Assembly (NCBI GenBank): GCA_046303115.1
Contig: JBKCGZ010000008.1
Span: 1-48,594 of the forward strand
Direction of reading: 5' to 3'
From: CAINEC01 sp046303115
GTDB lineage: Bacteria; Bacteroidota; Bacteroidia; AKYH767-A; OLB10
DNA: 48,594 nucleotides
A model generated the notes under the pieces. It made no database searches. It saw nothing but the letters and a program-made list of their open reading frames with translations, and was not told the origin of the DNA. The stretch's first letter is position 1. Each line of letters begins with the position of its first letter. A program made the position numbers and the translations under genes. This document shows positions 9,101 to 16,034 of the stretch, in pieces.

Positions 9101-11882
9101 CATAAATGGATGCGTTGATACATTTAATTTAGCCTATCAAATTGAAGTTTATAAACCAATTGCTGACTTTAATTTTACTACAACAACAAATTGTACAACC
9201 GTTGTTGCTTATTTAAATAATACCAGTTCAAATTATACTTCTTGGTTATGGAAATTTGGTGACGGATCTAATTCATCTAACGTTGTTGCTTCTAAATCAT
9301 ACAGTACTCCAGGTTATTATGATATTACTTTAATTGCATACGAGAATATCTGTTCAGATACAATGATTATTCCTAATGCAATTTATGTTAGTCGACCAGC
9401 TGCTAATTTTACGTATTCGCAATCAACAGTCTGTTTGCCAGTTACAGCAACGTTTCAGGATTTAAGTGTTGATGCTGCTAAATGGTATTGGGATTTTGGT
9501 GATGGCGCAACAGATACCGTGCAGAATCCTGTCCATATATTTACAACAAAACCAGTTAATCCTATTACATTAATTATTAAAGATGTAAATGGATGTCAAA
9601 AAGATTCGACAAAAAATAATATTGAATTGACGAATGCAGAGTTTGGTTTTACATCAAGCGGAAATTGTAATCCAGTTACTGTCACATTCGCAGATTCTTC
9701 GTTAAATCCAATTTCATGGCTGTGGAATTTTGGTGATGGAACTTCTTCAACAGATCCTAATCCAACGCATACTTATACTACTAATGGAAGTTATGACGTA
9801 GAATTGACTGTTGAGGCTGCTGAGGGGTGTTTTAGCACGGTTCATATGGATTCATTAATTGTAGTTGGACAGACTACAGCTAATTTTACAGCTGATACTA
9901 CTAATGGTTGTCTTCCTTTATTGGTAGAATTTACCGACTTGTCTTCCAATGTAATTGGATGGGATTGGGATTTTGGTGATGGAAGTACATCTTCAAATCA
10001 AAATCCTAATCACGTATATACCACACCAGGATTATATACTATTAGATTGATAACTGAAAATATTTTTGGCTGCAAAGACACAATAATCAAATCAGAAATG
10101 ATTAATGTGCGCGGAGCAGTTCCAAGTTTCAGTGTAAGCAGTACTAACGGTTGTGCACCTGCGATAATTACATTTACTAATTTATCCTCTGGAGCAATTA
10201 ATTACTATTGGAGTTTTGGTGATGGGTCAACAGATTCAACTGCAAATGCAACGCATAGTTATACAAATCAAGGAAATTTTACTGCATCGCTTTATGCGTT
10301 TGATTCTACTGGATGTTCAACAATATTCTCTTATCCAAATCCGATTGTAATTGGTGAGAGTCCTATTTTAGATTATACATTATCTGGCACTACAGGATGT
10401 TCTCCTTTCACAATTTCAATTTCTGATTATAATACAATTGCCGATAGTTTAGTTTGGGATATGGGTGATGGATCTATTGTGACAGGTTCTCATCCGATAT
10501 ATACCTATCAAAATGCTGGTAATTATGTAATCAAACTTATCGCCTATAATAATGGTGGTTGCGCCGATTCACTTGTATATCCAGATACGATTACTGTTTA
10601 TCAATCTCCATCAGCCTCATTCACATCGAATGTTCAAATAGGATGTAATCCATTGCTAGTTCAATTTATTAATTCTTCTTCAAATTTATCCAATGCTACT
10701 TATGTATGGAATTTTGGTAATCAAGATTCTTCAAATCAGAATAATCCATACTATACTTATTTTAATAGTGGCAATTTTACTCCTTATTTAGTCGTGACAA
10801 ACGAAGGTGGATGTAAAGATACCGTATACATGTCTAGTCCAATTGTAGTATATGATCAAACACCTCCATTACCAACATCGATTAGCTATGTAACTGTATT
10901 GGATAATTCAAGTGTTAAAATTACATGGCCTGTTAGCAATGAACCAGATATTACTAAATACATCATCTATCGATTGAATTTGGTTTCTGGTGATTATGAT
11001 TCTATCGCTTCAGTACCACAACAAGCAAATGCATTTATTGATTATGTGGATGCAGGATTGAATACATTACATAATGCTTATACTTATAAAGTGCAGGCAT
11101 ATGACTATTGTGGAGGATATCAGTCGTTGGAAAATTTAATTGCTCATAAAACAATTGAGGTTAGTGTAGTTGGCGGATTTATGAAAAATGATGTTAGCTG
11201 GAATCATTATGCTGGTTGTGATTTCTCACGCTATGAAATTTATAGAAAAGATAATGCTAATTCGTCATTTGTCTATCTTACATCTGTATCAAAATTAATT
11301 AATAATTTCTTGGATACAACTGCATATTGTGCTGGAGAATATGCTTATCAGATTAAAGCGGTATCAATTTGTAATGACACTCGATTTGATTCATGGAGCG
11401 ATACTACTATGACTATTACAACAAGTGATTTAGATCAGCAGTTTGTTGATATTACTCGTACAACGGTTGTTAATGATAGTTATACGCTTACGGAATGGAC
11501 TCCGCCATCTTATCGTTCGGATTTAATTACTAGTTATAATATTTACAGATCCGTTGACCAGTTGAATTATAATTTAGTTGCAACATTACCATCACAAGCA
11601 TTATCCTACGATGACAATAATGTTAATGTAGATGCGCAAAATTATTATTACAAAGTGGAAGTTGTAAATACTTGTAACATGGCAACTATGCAAGGGCGCA
11701 TAGGATCTTCTATATTACTTGATGTTTACGAAAGCGAAATTTCTAATATCCTTAAATGGACAAAGTACACCGATTGGGATTCAGGTGTAGAAAAATATGT
11801 AATTGAGAAATTAAATAATAATGGGGACTGGGAACAAATAAAAGTTGTTACAGGCATTATTACTGAATGGGAAGAGGAGTAG
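6117..11882 (+). CDS. Giant secreted PKD-repeat protein, C-terminus apparently truncated
   Basis: This 1921-residue protein begins with a signal peptide (charged start, hydrophobic core, cleavage after AMA near residue 30). I count about 19 PKD-type modules of roughly 80-90 residues, most carrying a WDFGDG-like motif followed by NPxHxY. Modules 4, 8, 11 and 19 are degenerate. A glycine-rich linker (GGSLGGGG) sits between modules 9 and 10. From about residue 1580 the sequence changes to fibronectin-III-like modules. Such proteins in Bacteroidota are usually T9SS adhesins ending in a gliding-type (CHU_C, type B) sorting domain, but this one ends in ITEWEEE inside what looks like a fibronectin module, with no sorting domain. 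Its last 23 bases overlap the 3' end of yihY on the other strand. Signal peptide and PKD calls are firm; adhesion is inferred. Confidence 0.9.
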   Translation: MLNHHAKNSIKLKLILLGWAILICNGAMAQAPIASFTVSASTGCAPLNVQFTNTSQNAVSYNWSFGNGNTSVLQNPSNVFLASGTYAVTLTVTNATGQSNNYSTSITVVASPVSNFTVSNTSGCQSSQVFDFQNTSLNYDSCLWDFGDGTTSSLTNPQHIYNISGVFNVTLIAFNKAYGCSNTKTQVALITVNPKPNLSFVVNDSITCDSAKVFQFTASASNVLSWSWDFGDGQTSSIQNPNHVYNDTGYFSITLTAVSANGCPATLTKQNYIHIKYNPKPIITTSTMIGCQPLYVSMMVPFNPNFSYQWDLDDSSSIVNTFATYHNYHTAGVFNPTVTVNYNNGCINSTTLNSITSLAKPQTNYSVSNYIGCAPLYVNFVNNTPGNNNTYLWDFGDGNTSTQHTPNYAYTTAGLYHISLTVTSSNGCSFGYPLNLDVTVYAPEAIFNPDVTSGCPPLTVNFTDHSNAATSWFWDFGDGTTSTQQHPTHIYANAGVYMPKLIVTSGTGCTDTLVYPTAINVNAPTVNYVSPAPIIGCAPFSANFADNSASSQWLWDFGDGTTSTLSNPQHTYTDSGTYVVTLTTWGVNGGCERTISNFQTFHIDKSNPGFTYTVSPCPPYVVQFTDTSHNAVAWNWSFSDGGHSTDQHAVHTFPGLGYFNVSLTTTTANGCPTNVSISNGVHITGLGANPTMNCSDTVAPFNVAFQANSSNATWWLWDFGDGTTSNLQNPTHVYTSNGPFSLTLTVGNDSCTYTLDFPNTTLGHGSSNGGSLGGGGVVVVPKEVHCAPFDVQFYSPLSTGLSWLWDFGDGHTSSDPNPSHTYTDSGAFIPSVIITGLNGVNDTMFYPLPYYVVKPVTDFTINTTNLCNGVIVTASTIQAANSYHWNFGNGITFNTSAATYNYPLATASYLISLNITDTNQCNSYVAKSFQVSATSPITSNVRRTCANTDVEFNAGAVNYQNYLWNFGDGNSSTIKHPVHAYQDAGSYQVMLIVTDINGCVDTFNLAYQIEVYKPIADFNFTTTTNCTTVVAYLNNTSSNYTSWLWKFGDGSNSSNVVASKSYSTPGYYDITLIAYENICSDTMIIPNAIYVSRPAANFTYSQSTVCLPVTATFQDLSVDAAKWYWDFGDGATDTVQNPVHIFTTKPVNPITLIIKDVNGCQKDSTKNNIELTNAEFGFTSSGNCNPVTVTFADSSLNPISWLWNFGDGTSSTDPNPTHTYTTNGSYDVELTVEAAEGCFSTVHMDSLIVVGQTTANFTADTTNGCLPLLVEFTDLSSNVIGWDWDFGDGSTSSNQNPNHVYTTPGLYTIRLITENIFGCKDTIIKSEMINVRGAVPSFSVSSTNGCAPAIITFTNLSSGAINYYWSFGDGSTDSTANATHSYTNQGNFTASLYAFDSTGCSTIFSYPNPIVIGESPILDYTLSGTTGCSPFTISISDYNTIADSLVWDMGDGSIVTGSHPIYTYQNAGNYVIKLIAYNNGGCADSLVYPDTITVYQSPSASFTSNVQIGCNPLLVQFINSSSNLSNATYVWNFGNQDSSNQNNPYYTYFNSGNFTPYLVVTNEGGCKDTVYMSSPIVVYDQTPPLPTSISYVTVLDNSSVKITWPVSNEPDITKYIIYRLNLVSGDYDSIASVPQQANAFIDYVDAGLNTLHNAYTYKVQAYDYCGGYQSLENLIAHKTIEVSVVGGFMKNDVSWNHYAGCDFSRYEIYRKDNANSSFVYLTSVSKLINNFLDTTAYCAGEYAYQIKAVSICNDTRFDSWSDTTMTITTSDLDQQFVDITRTTVVNDSYTLTEWTPPSYRSDLITSYNIYRSVDQLNYNLVATLPSQALSYDDNNVNVDAQNYYYKVEVVNTCNMATMQGRIGSSILLDVYESEISNILKWTKYTDWDSGVEKYVIEKLNNNGDWEQIKVVTGIITEWEEE
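6798..9982 (+). repeat. Recurrent 17-base core in the PKD-coding repeats
   Basis: The exact 17-mer TGGGATTTTGGTGATGG, encoding WDFGDG, occurs at 6798, 7293, 7536, 7779, 8265, 8529, 9489 and 9966; a one-base variant lies at 6546. Four copies (7293, 7536, 7779, 8265) are spaced by 243, 243 and 486 bases, that is exactly one or two 81-codon units. The codons are identical even though synonymous choices exist, which suits internal duplication or gene conversion among modules. It is a coding repeat, not a mobile element. Confidence 0.85.
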
Positions 11883-12807
11883 TCCCCTTATCTTTTGCTT
11901 TTCTAATAGCTACATTTAATTCGTATCCTATCAGCATCACAAGTGAATTGATGTAAAGCCAAATCAATATAATGATTAAGGTTCCGATTGAACCATACAC
12001 CTTATTGTATCTCCCAAAGTTGGTAACAAAATAATTAAATCCCAACGAGGTTGCAATCAATAGGAAGGTTGCTAGTGAAGACCCTGCAGTCACAAACTTC
12101 ATTTTTTCTCTTTTTGATGGACCGAAAAAATAAAGAATTGAAATAGCTGTAAAACACAATGTCACCAATATGACCCACTTTCCAACTTGAAGTAATAAGA
12201 GATGGAAAATATTTTCTAATAATAACTCCTTGCTTGTAATATAGTAGTAAATCAATTCGCTGATAATAATTAGAAGGATTGCAACGATAACTAATGTCGC
12301 AAGCAATAAAGTTATTCCAATAGATAAAAAACGTTGCTTCCATACAGGTCGATTATCTTTACCATGGTAGCTTCTATTAAACCATCGCATTAGTGCCATG
12401 ATGCCATCAGTTGATACAAATAGTGCGAAGAAGAAACCAAAAGAAAGTAAACCACTGTGCTGATGTCTTACAATATCTTCGATTGTATTATAAGCGGCTT
12501 CATAGGTATTTCCAGGTAATAAAGTACTTATTAGTGAAAGTAATTTATCCTGAAAGTTATCAATCGGTATATATGGGATAAGGGTAAATAAAAAAATCAC
12601 CGAAGGGAATAGCGCCAACAAAAAACTAAAGGCTAGTGATCTTGCTCTGGTTTGTAATTCCCCTTCTTTAATTCGTTGAATAAAGAAAGTTGCAACAGAA
12701 TAAAAAGGAATTCCTTCGAACCCAGGTAGCTTTAACCTTTTTAAAAAGCTAATTAAAAGCTGCGCAGGCAATGAATTCAAAAGTTTATTCTTAAGTTTTT
12801 TTAGCAT
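11860..12807 (-). CDS. YihY/BrkB-family inner-membrane protein
   Basis: A 315-residue polytopic membrane protein of the YihY/virulence factor BrkB family (once mis-assigned as RNase BN). About six hydrophobic helices are visible, starting with ARSLAFSFLLALFPSVIFLF near residue 60 and ending with TLIIILIWLYINSLVMLIGYE near residue 285, a typical family ending. The function of the family is not established; transport or envelope roles have been proposed. Its ATG shares one base with the nadC stop (TAATG), indicating translational coupling. Its last codons overlap the end of the convergent PKD gene by 23 bases. The C-terminus looks complete, so the truncation at this junction is on the PKD side. 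Confidence 0.9.
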   Translation of the reverse strand: MLKKLKNKLLNSLPAQLLISFLKRLKLPGFEGIPFYSVATFFIQRIKEGELQTRARSLAFSFLLALFPSVIFLFTLIPYIPIDNFQDKLLSLISTLLPGNTYEAAYNTIEDIVRHQHSGLLSFGFFFALFVSTDGIMALMRWFNRSYHGKDNRPVWKQRFLSIGITLLLATLVIVAILLIIISELIYYYITSKELLLENIFHLLLLQVGKWVILVTLCFTAISILYFFGPSKREKMKFVTAGSSLATFLLIATSLGFNYFVTNFGRYNKVYGSIGTLIIILIWLYINSLVMLIGYELNVAIRKAKDKGTTPLPIQ

Positions 12808-13640
12808 TAGGTAATTTTTAAACTTAAGTCCAAACTCTTAACTGAATGTGTTAATGCACCCATTGAAATAAAGTCTATTCCTTTAATTGCGTAGTTCATT
12901 AAATTCTCTTTTGTAATTCCTCCTGACACTTCAATTTCACATCTTGAATTAATTAGTGCAATAGCTTCTTTTATTAAATCGGGTTTAAAATTGTCAAGCA
13001 TGATTCTGTTGGGAATCCCAGTAGAAAGTGCCTCTTCAATTTCACTTAAACTTCTTGTTTCAATTTCTATTGGAATAGATAAATTATTTTCCTCAACAAA
13101 TTGTTTTGCTTTTACCAATGCATTCTTAATTCCTCCGGCACTATCTACATGATTATCTTTAATAAGGATCATATCATATAAACCAAATCGATGATTCGCA
13201 CCACCACCAATTCGTACTGCCCATTTCTCTATATGTCGGTTGAGAGGTGTTGTTTTGCGAGTATCTAAGATTTTAATTTCATAAGGACTAAGTACACTTG
13301 CAAGTTCATTCGTTACCGTAGCAATGCCACTCATACGTTGCATGCAATTCAAAACAAGTCGTTCTGAAATCAATATACTTTGAATTTTACCTTCTACTAT
13401 AAAAGCGATGTCTCCAATTTTTATTTTATCACCATCATGAAGGTGCTGGTGAAATACCAATGTGTTATCTACTTCTTGGAAAATCTGTTTAGCTAGTTCG
13501 ATGCCCGCTAAAACGCCATTTTCTTTAACAAGGAGCTTCGCTTTTCCTTGCTGATCTTTGTTGATAGTTGAAAGCGTAGTAAAATCTCCTTGACCGATAT
13601 CTTCTTGTAAAGACTGCTGAATAAAATTGGTGATGTCCAT
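12807..13640 (-). CDS. nadC: Nicotinate-nucleotide diphosphorylase (carboxylating)
   Basis: A 277-residue quinolinate phosphoribosyltransferase. It converts quinolinate and PRPP to nicotinate mononucleotide, CO2 and pyrophosphate in de novo NAD synthesis. Family motifs are clear: DTRKTTP at 126-132, GGGANHR at 145-151, KDNH at 161-164, and the late EVSGGI and DFISMGALTHS phosphate-binding segments. Length is normal. nadB and nadA are not in the window. It lies downstream of the DUF4783 gene but an intrinsic terminator separates them. The nadC-yihY pair overlaps by one base. The grouping of nadC, yihY, DUF4783 and rlmH matches a neighbourhood I recognise from other Bacteroidota. Confidence 0.96.
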   Translation of the reverse strand: MDITNFIQQSLQEDIGQGDFTTLSTINKDQQGKAKLLVKENGVLAGIELAKQIFQEVDNTLVFHQHLHDGDKIKIGDIAFIVEGKIQSILISERLVLNCMQRMSGIATVTNELASVLSPYEIKILDTRKTTPLNRHIEKWAVRIGGGANHRFGLYDMILIKDNHVDSAGGIKNALVKAKQFVEENNLSIPIEIETRSLSEIEEALSTGIPNRIMLDNFKPDLIKEAIALINSRCEIEVSGGITKENLMNYAIKGIDFISMGALTHSVKSLDLSLKIT

Positions 13641-13663
13641 CTGAAGGAATTAAAGTACAAAGT

Positions 13664-13694
13664 AAATAAAAAAGGTTGCTATTTAAGCAACCTT
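13664..13694 (-). terminator. Intrinsic terminator after the DUF4783 gene
   Basis: A perfect 9-bp stem (13672-13680 with 13686-13694, AAGGTTGCT/AGCAACCTT) has a 5-base loop. On the minus strand it is followed by a T-rich run (TTTTTTATTT). It begins 7 bases past the DUF4783 stop codon. It should end that transcript before nadC, or act as an attenuator for it. Confidence 0.8.
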
Positions 13695-13700
13695 CCTGTA

Positions 13701-14090
13701 TTATTCCTTCATAAAGCGAAGTTCTTGTATGTTTACGCTTCCGCCGGCAACTTTAAAGTAATAGTAAACTCTGTAATTACCACTTGATGTGGTTAGATTT
13801 CCTATCGCGTATTTGGCCCCATCTTTAGATTCTCCTCGATGAATGATTGAAAATGATCTTGGTGTGTTTTTGTTGAAAAAGTCTTTTAGAATCTGCTCAG
13901 CTTGTGCTTTGCTGTATACATCTTCTTGTCCTATTAATGTTAAATCTACTGAGTTTGAGAAATATCTTGAAACTGATCTGGCATCTCCAGACCTGATTGC
14001 ATTTGCTATGTCTTCATAAGGGTCAACGATTGAAGGTGCCGAAAAGAGCGAAAGTGGGGCAAATATTAAAATGAAAATCAAATTTTTCAT
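13701..14090 (-). CDS. DUF4783 family secreted/periplasmic protein
   Basis: A 129-residue protein with an N-terminal signal peptide (MKNLIFILIFAPLSLFS, cleavage probably near residues 17-19). The mature part matches what I know of DUF4783, a small Bacteroidota family with an NTF2/SnoaL-like look: a start like DPYEDIANAIRSGDA, then EDVYSKAQAEQILKDFF, and an end with IQELRF. No catalytic residues are evident and the function is unknown; NTF2-like folds often bind small ligands. It is followed by a strong terminator, so it is probably its own transcription unit, divergent from rlmH. The stretch 14091-14224 between them shows no convincing promoter on either strand. Confidence 0.85.
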   Translation of the reverse strand: MKNLIFILIFAPLSLFSAPSIVDPYEDIANAIRSGDARSVSRYFSNSVDLTLIGQEDVYSKAQAEQILKDFFNKNTPRSFSIIHRGESKDGAKYAIGNLTTSSGNYRVYYYFKVAGGSVNIQELRFMKE

Positions 14091-14224
14091 AACTATGTTT
14101 TATTTTCCGCTTCCAAATATCAAGCCATTAGGAATTTAATTCCGACTTCTTAAAGCACATACAATAATAAGTGCATTTTTTGTATTTTTCAAAACTGAAA
14201 GCGGGATGTTTTCAACAAGAATTT

Positions 14225-14695
14225 ATGAAGGTTAAGTTGATCTCAATACACAAAACGAATGCTGCCTGGATACAAAGTGGACTGACAGAATATAGTAAGC
14301 GATTATTGAATTATATCCCTTTTGAGCACATTGAGTTAGAGGTGAATTTACAGAAGCTAAAGACCAAAGAGGCCATGTTGGCGGAAGAGTATAAAAAGGT
14401 GAATCAAGTATTAAAGAAATCAGATTATATTGTTTTATTGGATGAATGTGGGAAGGAATTTAGTTCGTTGAAGTTTTCCGAATGGATGAATAAAAAGTTT
14501 GTTTCGGTAAATAGCGATCTGGTTTTTATTGTTGGAGGCGCTTTCGGATTCCATCCCGAATTAAAAGAAAGGGCAAGCGAGTCAATATCTCTTTCGAAAA
14601 TGACCTTCACCCATCAAATGGCGAGATTGTTTTTTACAGAGCAGTTATATCGGGCAATGACAATTTTGAAAAATGAGCCATATCACCATCAATAA
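14225..14695 (+). CDS. rlmH: 23S rRNA (pseudouridine1915-N3)-methyltransferase
   Basis: RlmH (SPOUT class, formerly YbeA) methylates pseudouridine 1915 in helix 69 of 23S rRNA using S-adenosylmethionine. The protein is 156 residues, the usual length. The trefoil-knot motifs are present: LLDE at 71-74, GGAFG at 104-108 for SAM binding, a C-terminal segment with MTFTHQMAR, and the terminal YHH. The frame stays open to an ATG at 14171, but those 18 extra residues are absent from the family, so the ATG at 14225 (MKVKLISIHK) is chosen. The gene ends 2 bases before the convergent glycosyltransferase gene. Confidence 0.95.
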   Translation: MKVKLISIHKTNAAWIQSGLTEYSKRLLNYIPFEHIELEVNLQKLKTKEAMLAEEYKKVNQVLKKSDYIVLLDECGKEFSSLKFSEWMNKKFVSVNSDLVFIVGGAFGFHPELKERASESISLSKMTFTHQMARLFFTEQLYRAMTILKNEPYHHQ

Positions 14696-14697
14696 GT

Positions 14698-15936
14698 CTA
14701 TTTGAACTTTAAAAGTCGTTGATAGGCTTGATAGTACTTTTCAATTCCTGATGTAAGTGAAAATTCTTTCTGCCCAATGGAGCGCAGTCGAGATTTCTCA
14801 TTGGCATCATTTAAAGAGTTAATCAGGAATTCGATGGCATCGTTGTATTCTGCCGTATCAAAATTTTTGCATATAAAGCCTGATTTATTATCTTCCATAA
14901 TTTTGCTCGTGTCACCAATACCATCATTGCATACAGCTGGGATTCCCATGCAAAGCAACTCTGCTTTTTTTGTTGGTGAACTGGCTATTTTTGAAAAGCT
15001 GGGCATGATGAAATAAATGGTCACATCGCTTATGCTTAGAAGCGGAGGTAGTTCTGTTCGATTCGCTGATTGGAAAACTAAATCTGATAATTTGATGTCT
15101 TTTGAAAGGGCGAGGTTTTGAATTAAATTTGGTTTTTCATGTGTAATAAATAAAAACTTTGCATTTGCTTTTTTTGATTTTAATATTTTGAAAAAATCGA
15201 GCATTTTATCTGGCATATACCATGTTGAAATACTTCCTAAATAACAGAGAATAAAATCATCATTTAAAAATCCTAATGATGTTTTAAGTTGTATGGTTTT
15301 ATCTTGAGGAATAGTATTATAATCAAAGTGATTATCATCAACACAACACGGGATTACGCATATATTTTCCTTATTCTCGCCTCTGATTTTATTTATCTGA
15401 GGTATAGCAGCATTGGTAAGTGAAATGATGTAATCTGCCGAGGTGAATAATTTAATTTCTATTTTTTTAAAATACTTATAAATAAAATTGAAGATTGGAT
15501 TTTTCAAATTCCAAATTTTTCCTTCGACACGCTCATCTACCCAAAATCCACGCATATCGAAAATAAAATAAATTTGGTGTTTTAATTTTAATGCTCTGCC
15601 AACGATCGCCGGAATATAGCTTCTGCAATGCACTACATCAAACTTTTTTTGATGATGTAGATTATTTGCTAATTTTTTCATTTTAAGCAAGTCGTATATG
15701 GTGCTTAAAACAGGAGGATTCTTTGTATACTTTTGAGGGTGCCAGTTAATTTTATTATCTTTACAAATACTCTCAATTAATGCTTTATGTAAAGAGTATT
15801 TATCTGGCTTTTCAAAACTGATTAAGTCGAATTCAAACCCTTTTTTACTCAAACCACACAGGTACGGTAATACCTGCGACTGACCGAGCGGGTCTGTCAT
15901 ACCATCATAGGAGATATAGAGAACTTTGACTTTCAA
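14698..15936 (-). CDS. Glycosyltransferase, GT4-like
   Basis: A 412-residue GT-B-fold glycosyltransferase. The N-terminus has the opening strand and glycine-containing loop typical of GT4 (VLYISYDGMTDPLGQSQ). The C-terminal half carries the donor-binding block (SPTKKAELLCMGIPAVCN), where the conserved acidic residue contacts the nucleotide sugar. No membrane span or signal peptide is seen, so it should act at the cytoplasmic face. It lies alone on the minus strand at the left end of the polysaccharide locus. It is divergent from a membrane protein gene and convergent with rlmH, with a 2-base gap. Donor and acceptor sugars cannot be predicted. Confidence 0.88.
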   Translation of the reverse strand: MKVKVLYISYDGMTDPLGQSQVLPYLCGLSKKGFEFDLISFEKPDKYSLHKALIESICKDNKINWHPQKYTKNPPVLSTIYDLLKMKKLANNLHHQKKFDVVHCRSYIPAIVGRALKLKHQIYFIFDMRGFWVDERVEGKIWNLKNPIFNFIYKYFKKIEIKLFTSADYIISLTNAAIPQINKIRGENKENICVIPCCVDDNHFDYNTIPQDKTIQLKTSLGFLNDDFILCYLGSISTWYMPDKMLDFFKILKSKKANAKFLFITHEKPNLIQNLALSKDIKLSDLVFQSANRTELPPLLSISDVTIYFIMPSFSKIASSPTKKAELLCMGIPAVCNDGIGDTSKIMEDNKSGFICKNFDTAEYNDAIEFLINSLNDANEKSRLRSIGQKEFSLTSGIEKYYQAYQRLLKFK

Positions 15937-15975
15937 TTTTTATTTGCTAAAATACTTAAAAACAAACAATTTTAG

Positions 15976-16008
15976 TTTGTTATACTTGTCTAAGAAATTT
16001 TATCTTTG
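15976..16008 (+). promoter_or_regulatory. Bacteroidota-type promoter for the 16035 membrane-protein gene
   Basis: TTTG at 15976-15979 and TATCTTTG at 16001-16008 are separated by 21 bases. This is a good match to the primary sigma consensus of Bacteroidota (TTTG, 17-23 bases, TAnnTTTG). The expected transcript start is near 16014, giving a leader of about 20 bases before the ATG at 16035. An inverted repeat (AACAAAC at 15961-15967 with GTTTGTT at 15975-15981) covers the -33 element and could be an operator, although it is short and AT-rich. Confidence 0.7.
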
Positions 16009-16034
16009 AAAACGATTAAATCAACCGGGAATTC

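Noticed and set aside
6546..9982. Regular repeats resembling a CRISPR array or satellite
   Set aside because: The repeats are in frame, encode WDFGDG, and are separated by homologous PKD coding sequence, not by unique spacers.
14171..14224. Upstream ATG extending rlmH by 18 residues
   Set aside because: The extra residues are absent from the RlmH family, and MKVKLISIHK at 14225 is the standard N-terminus.
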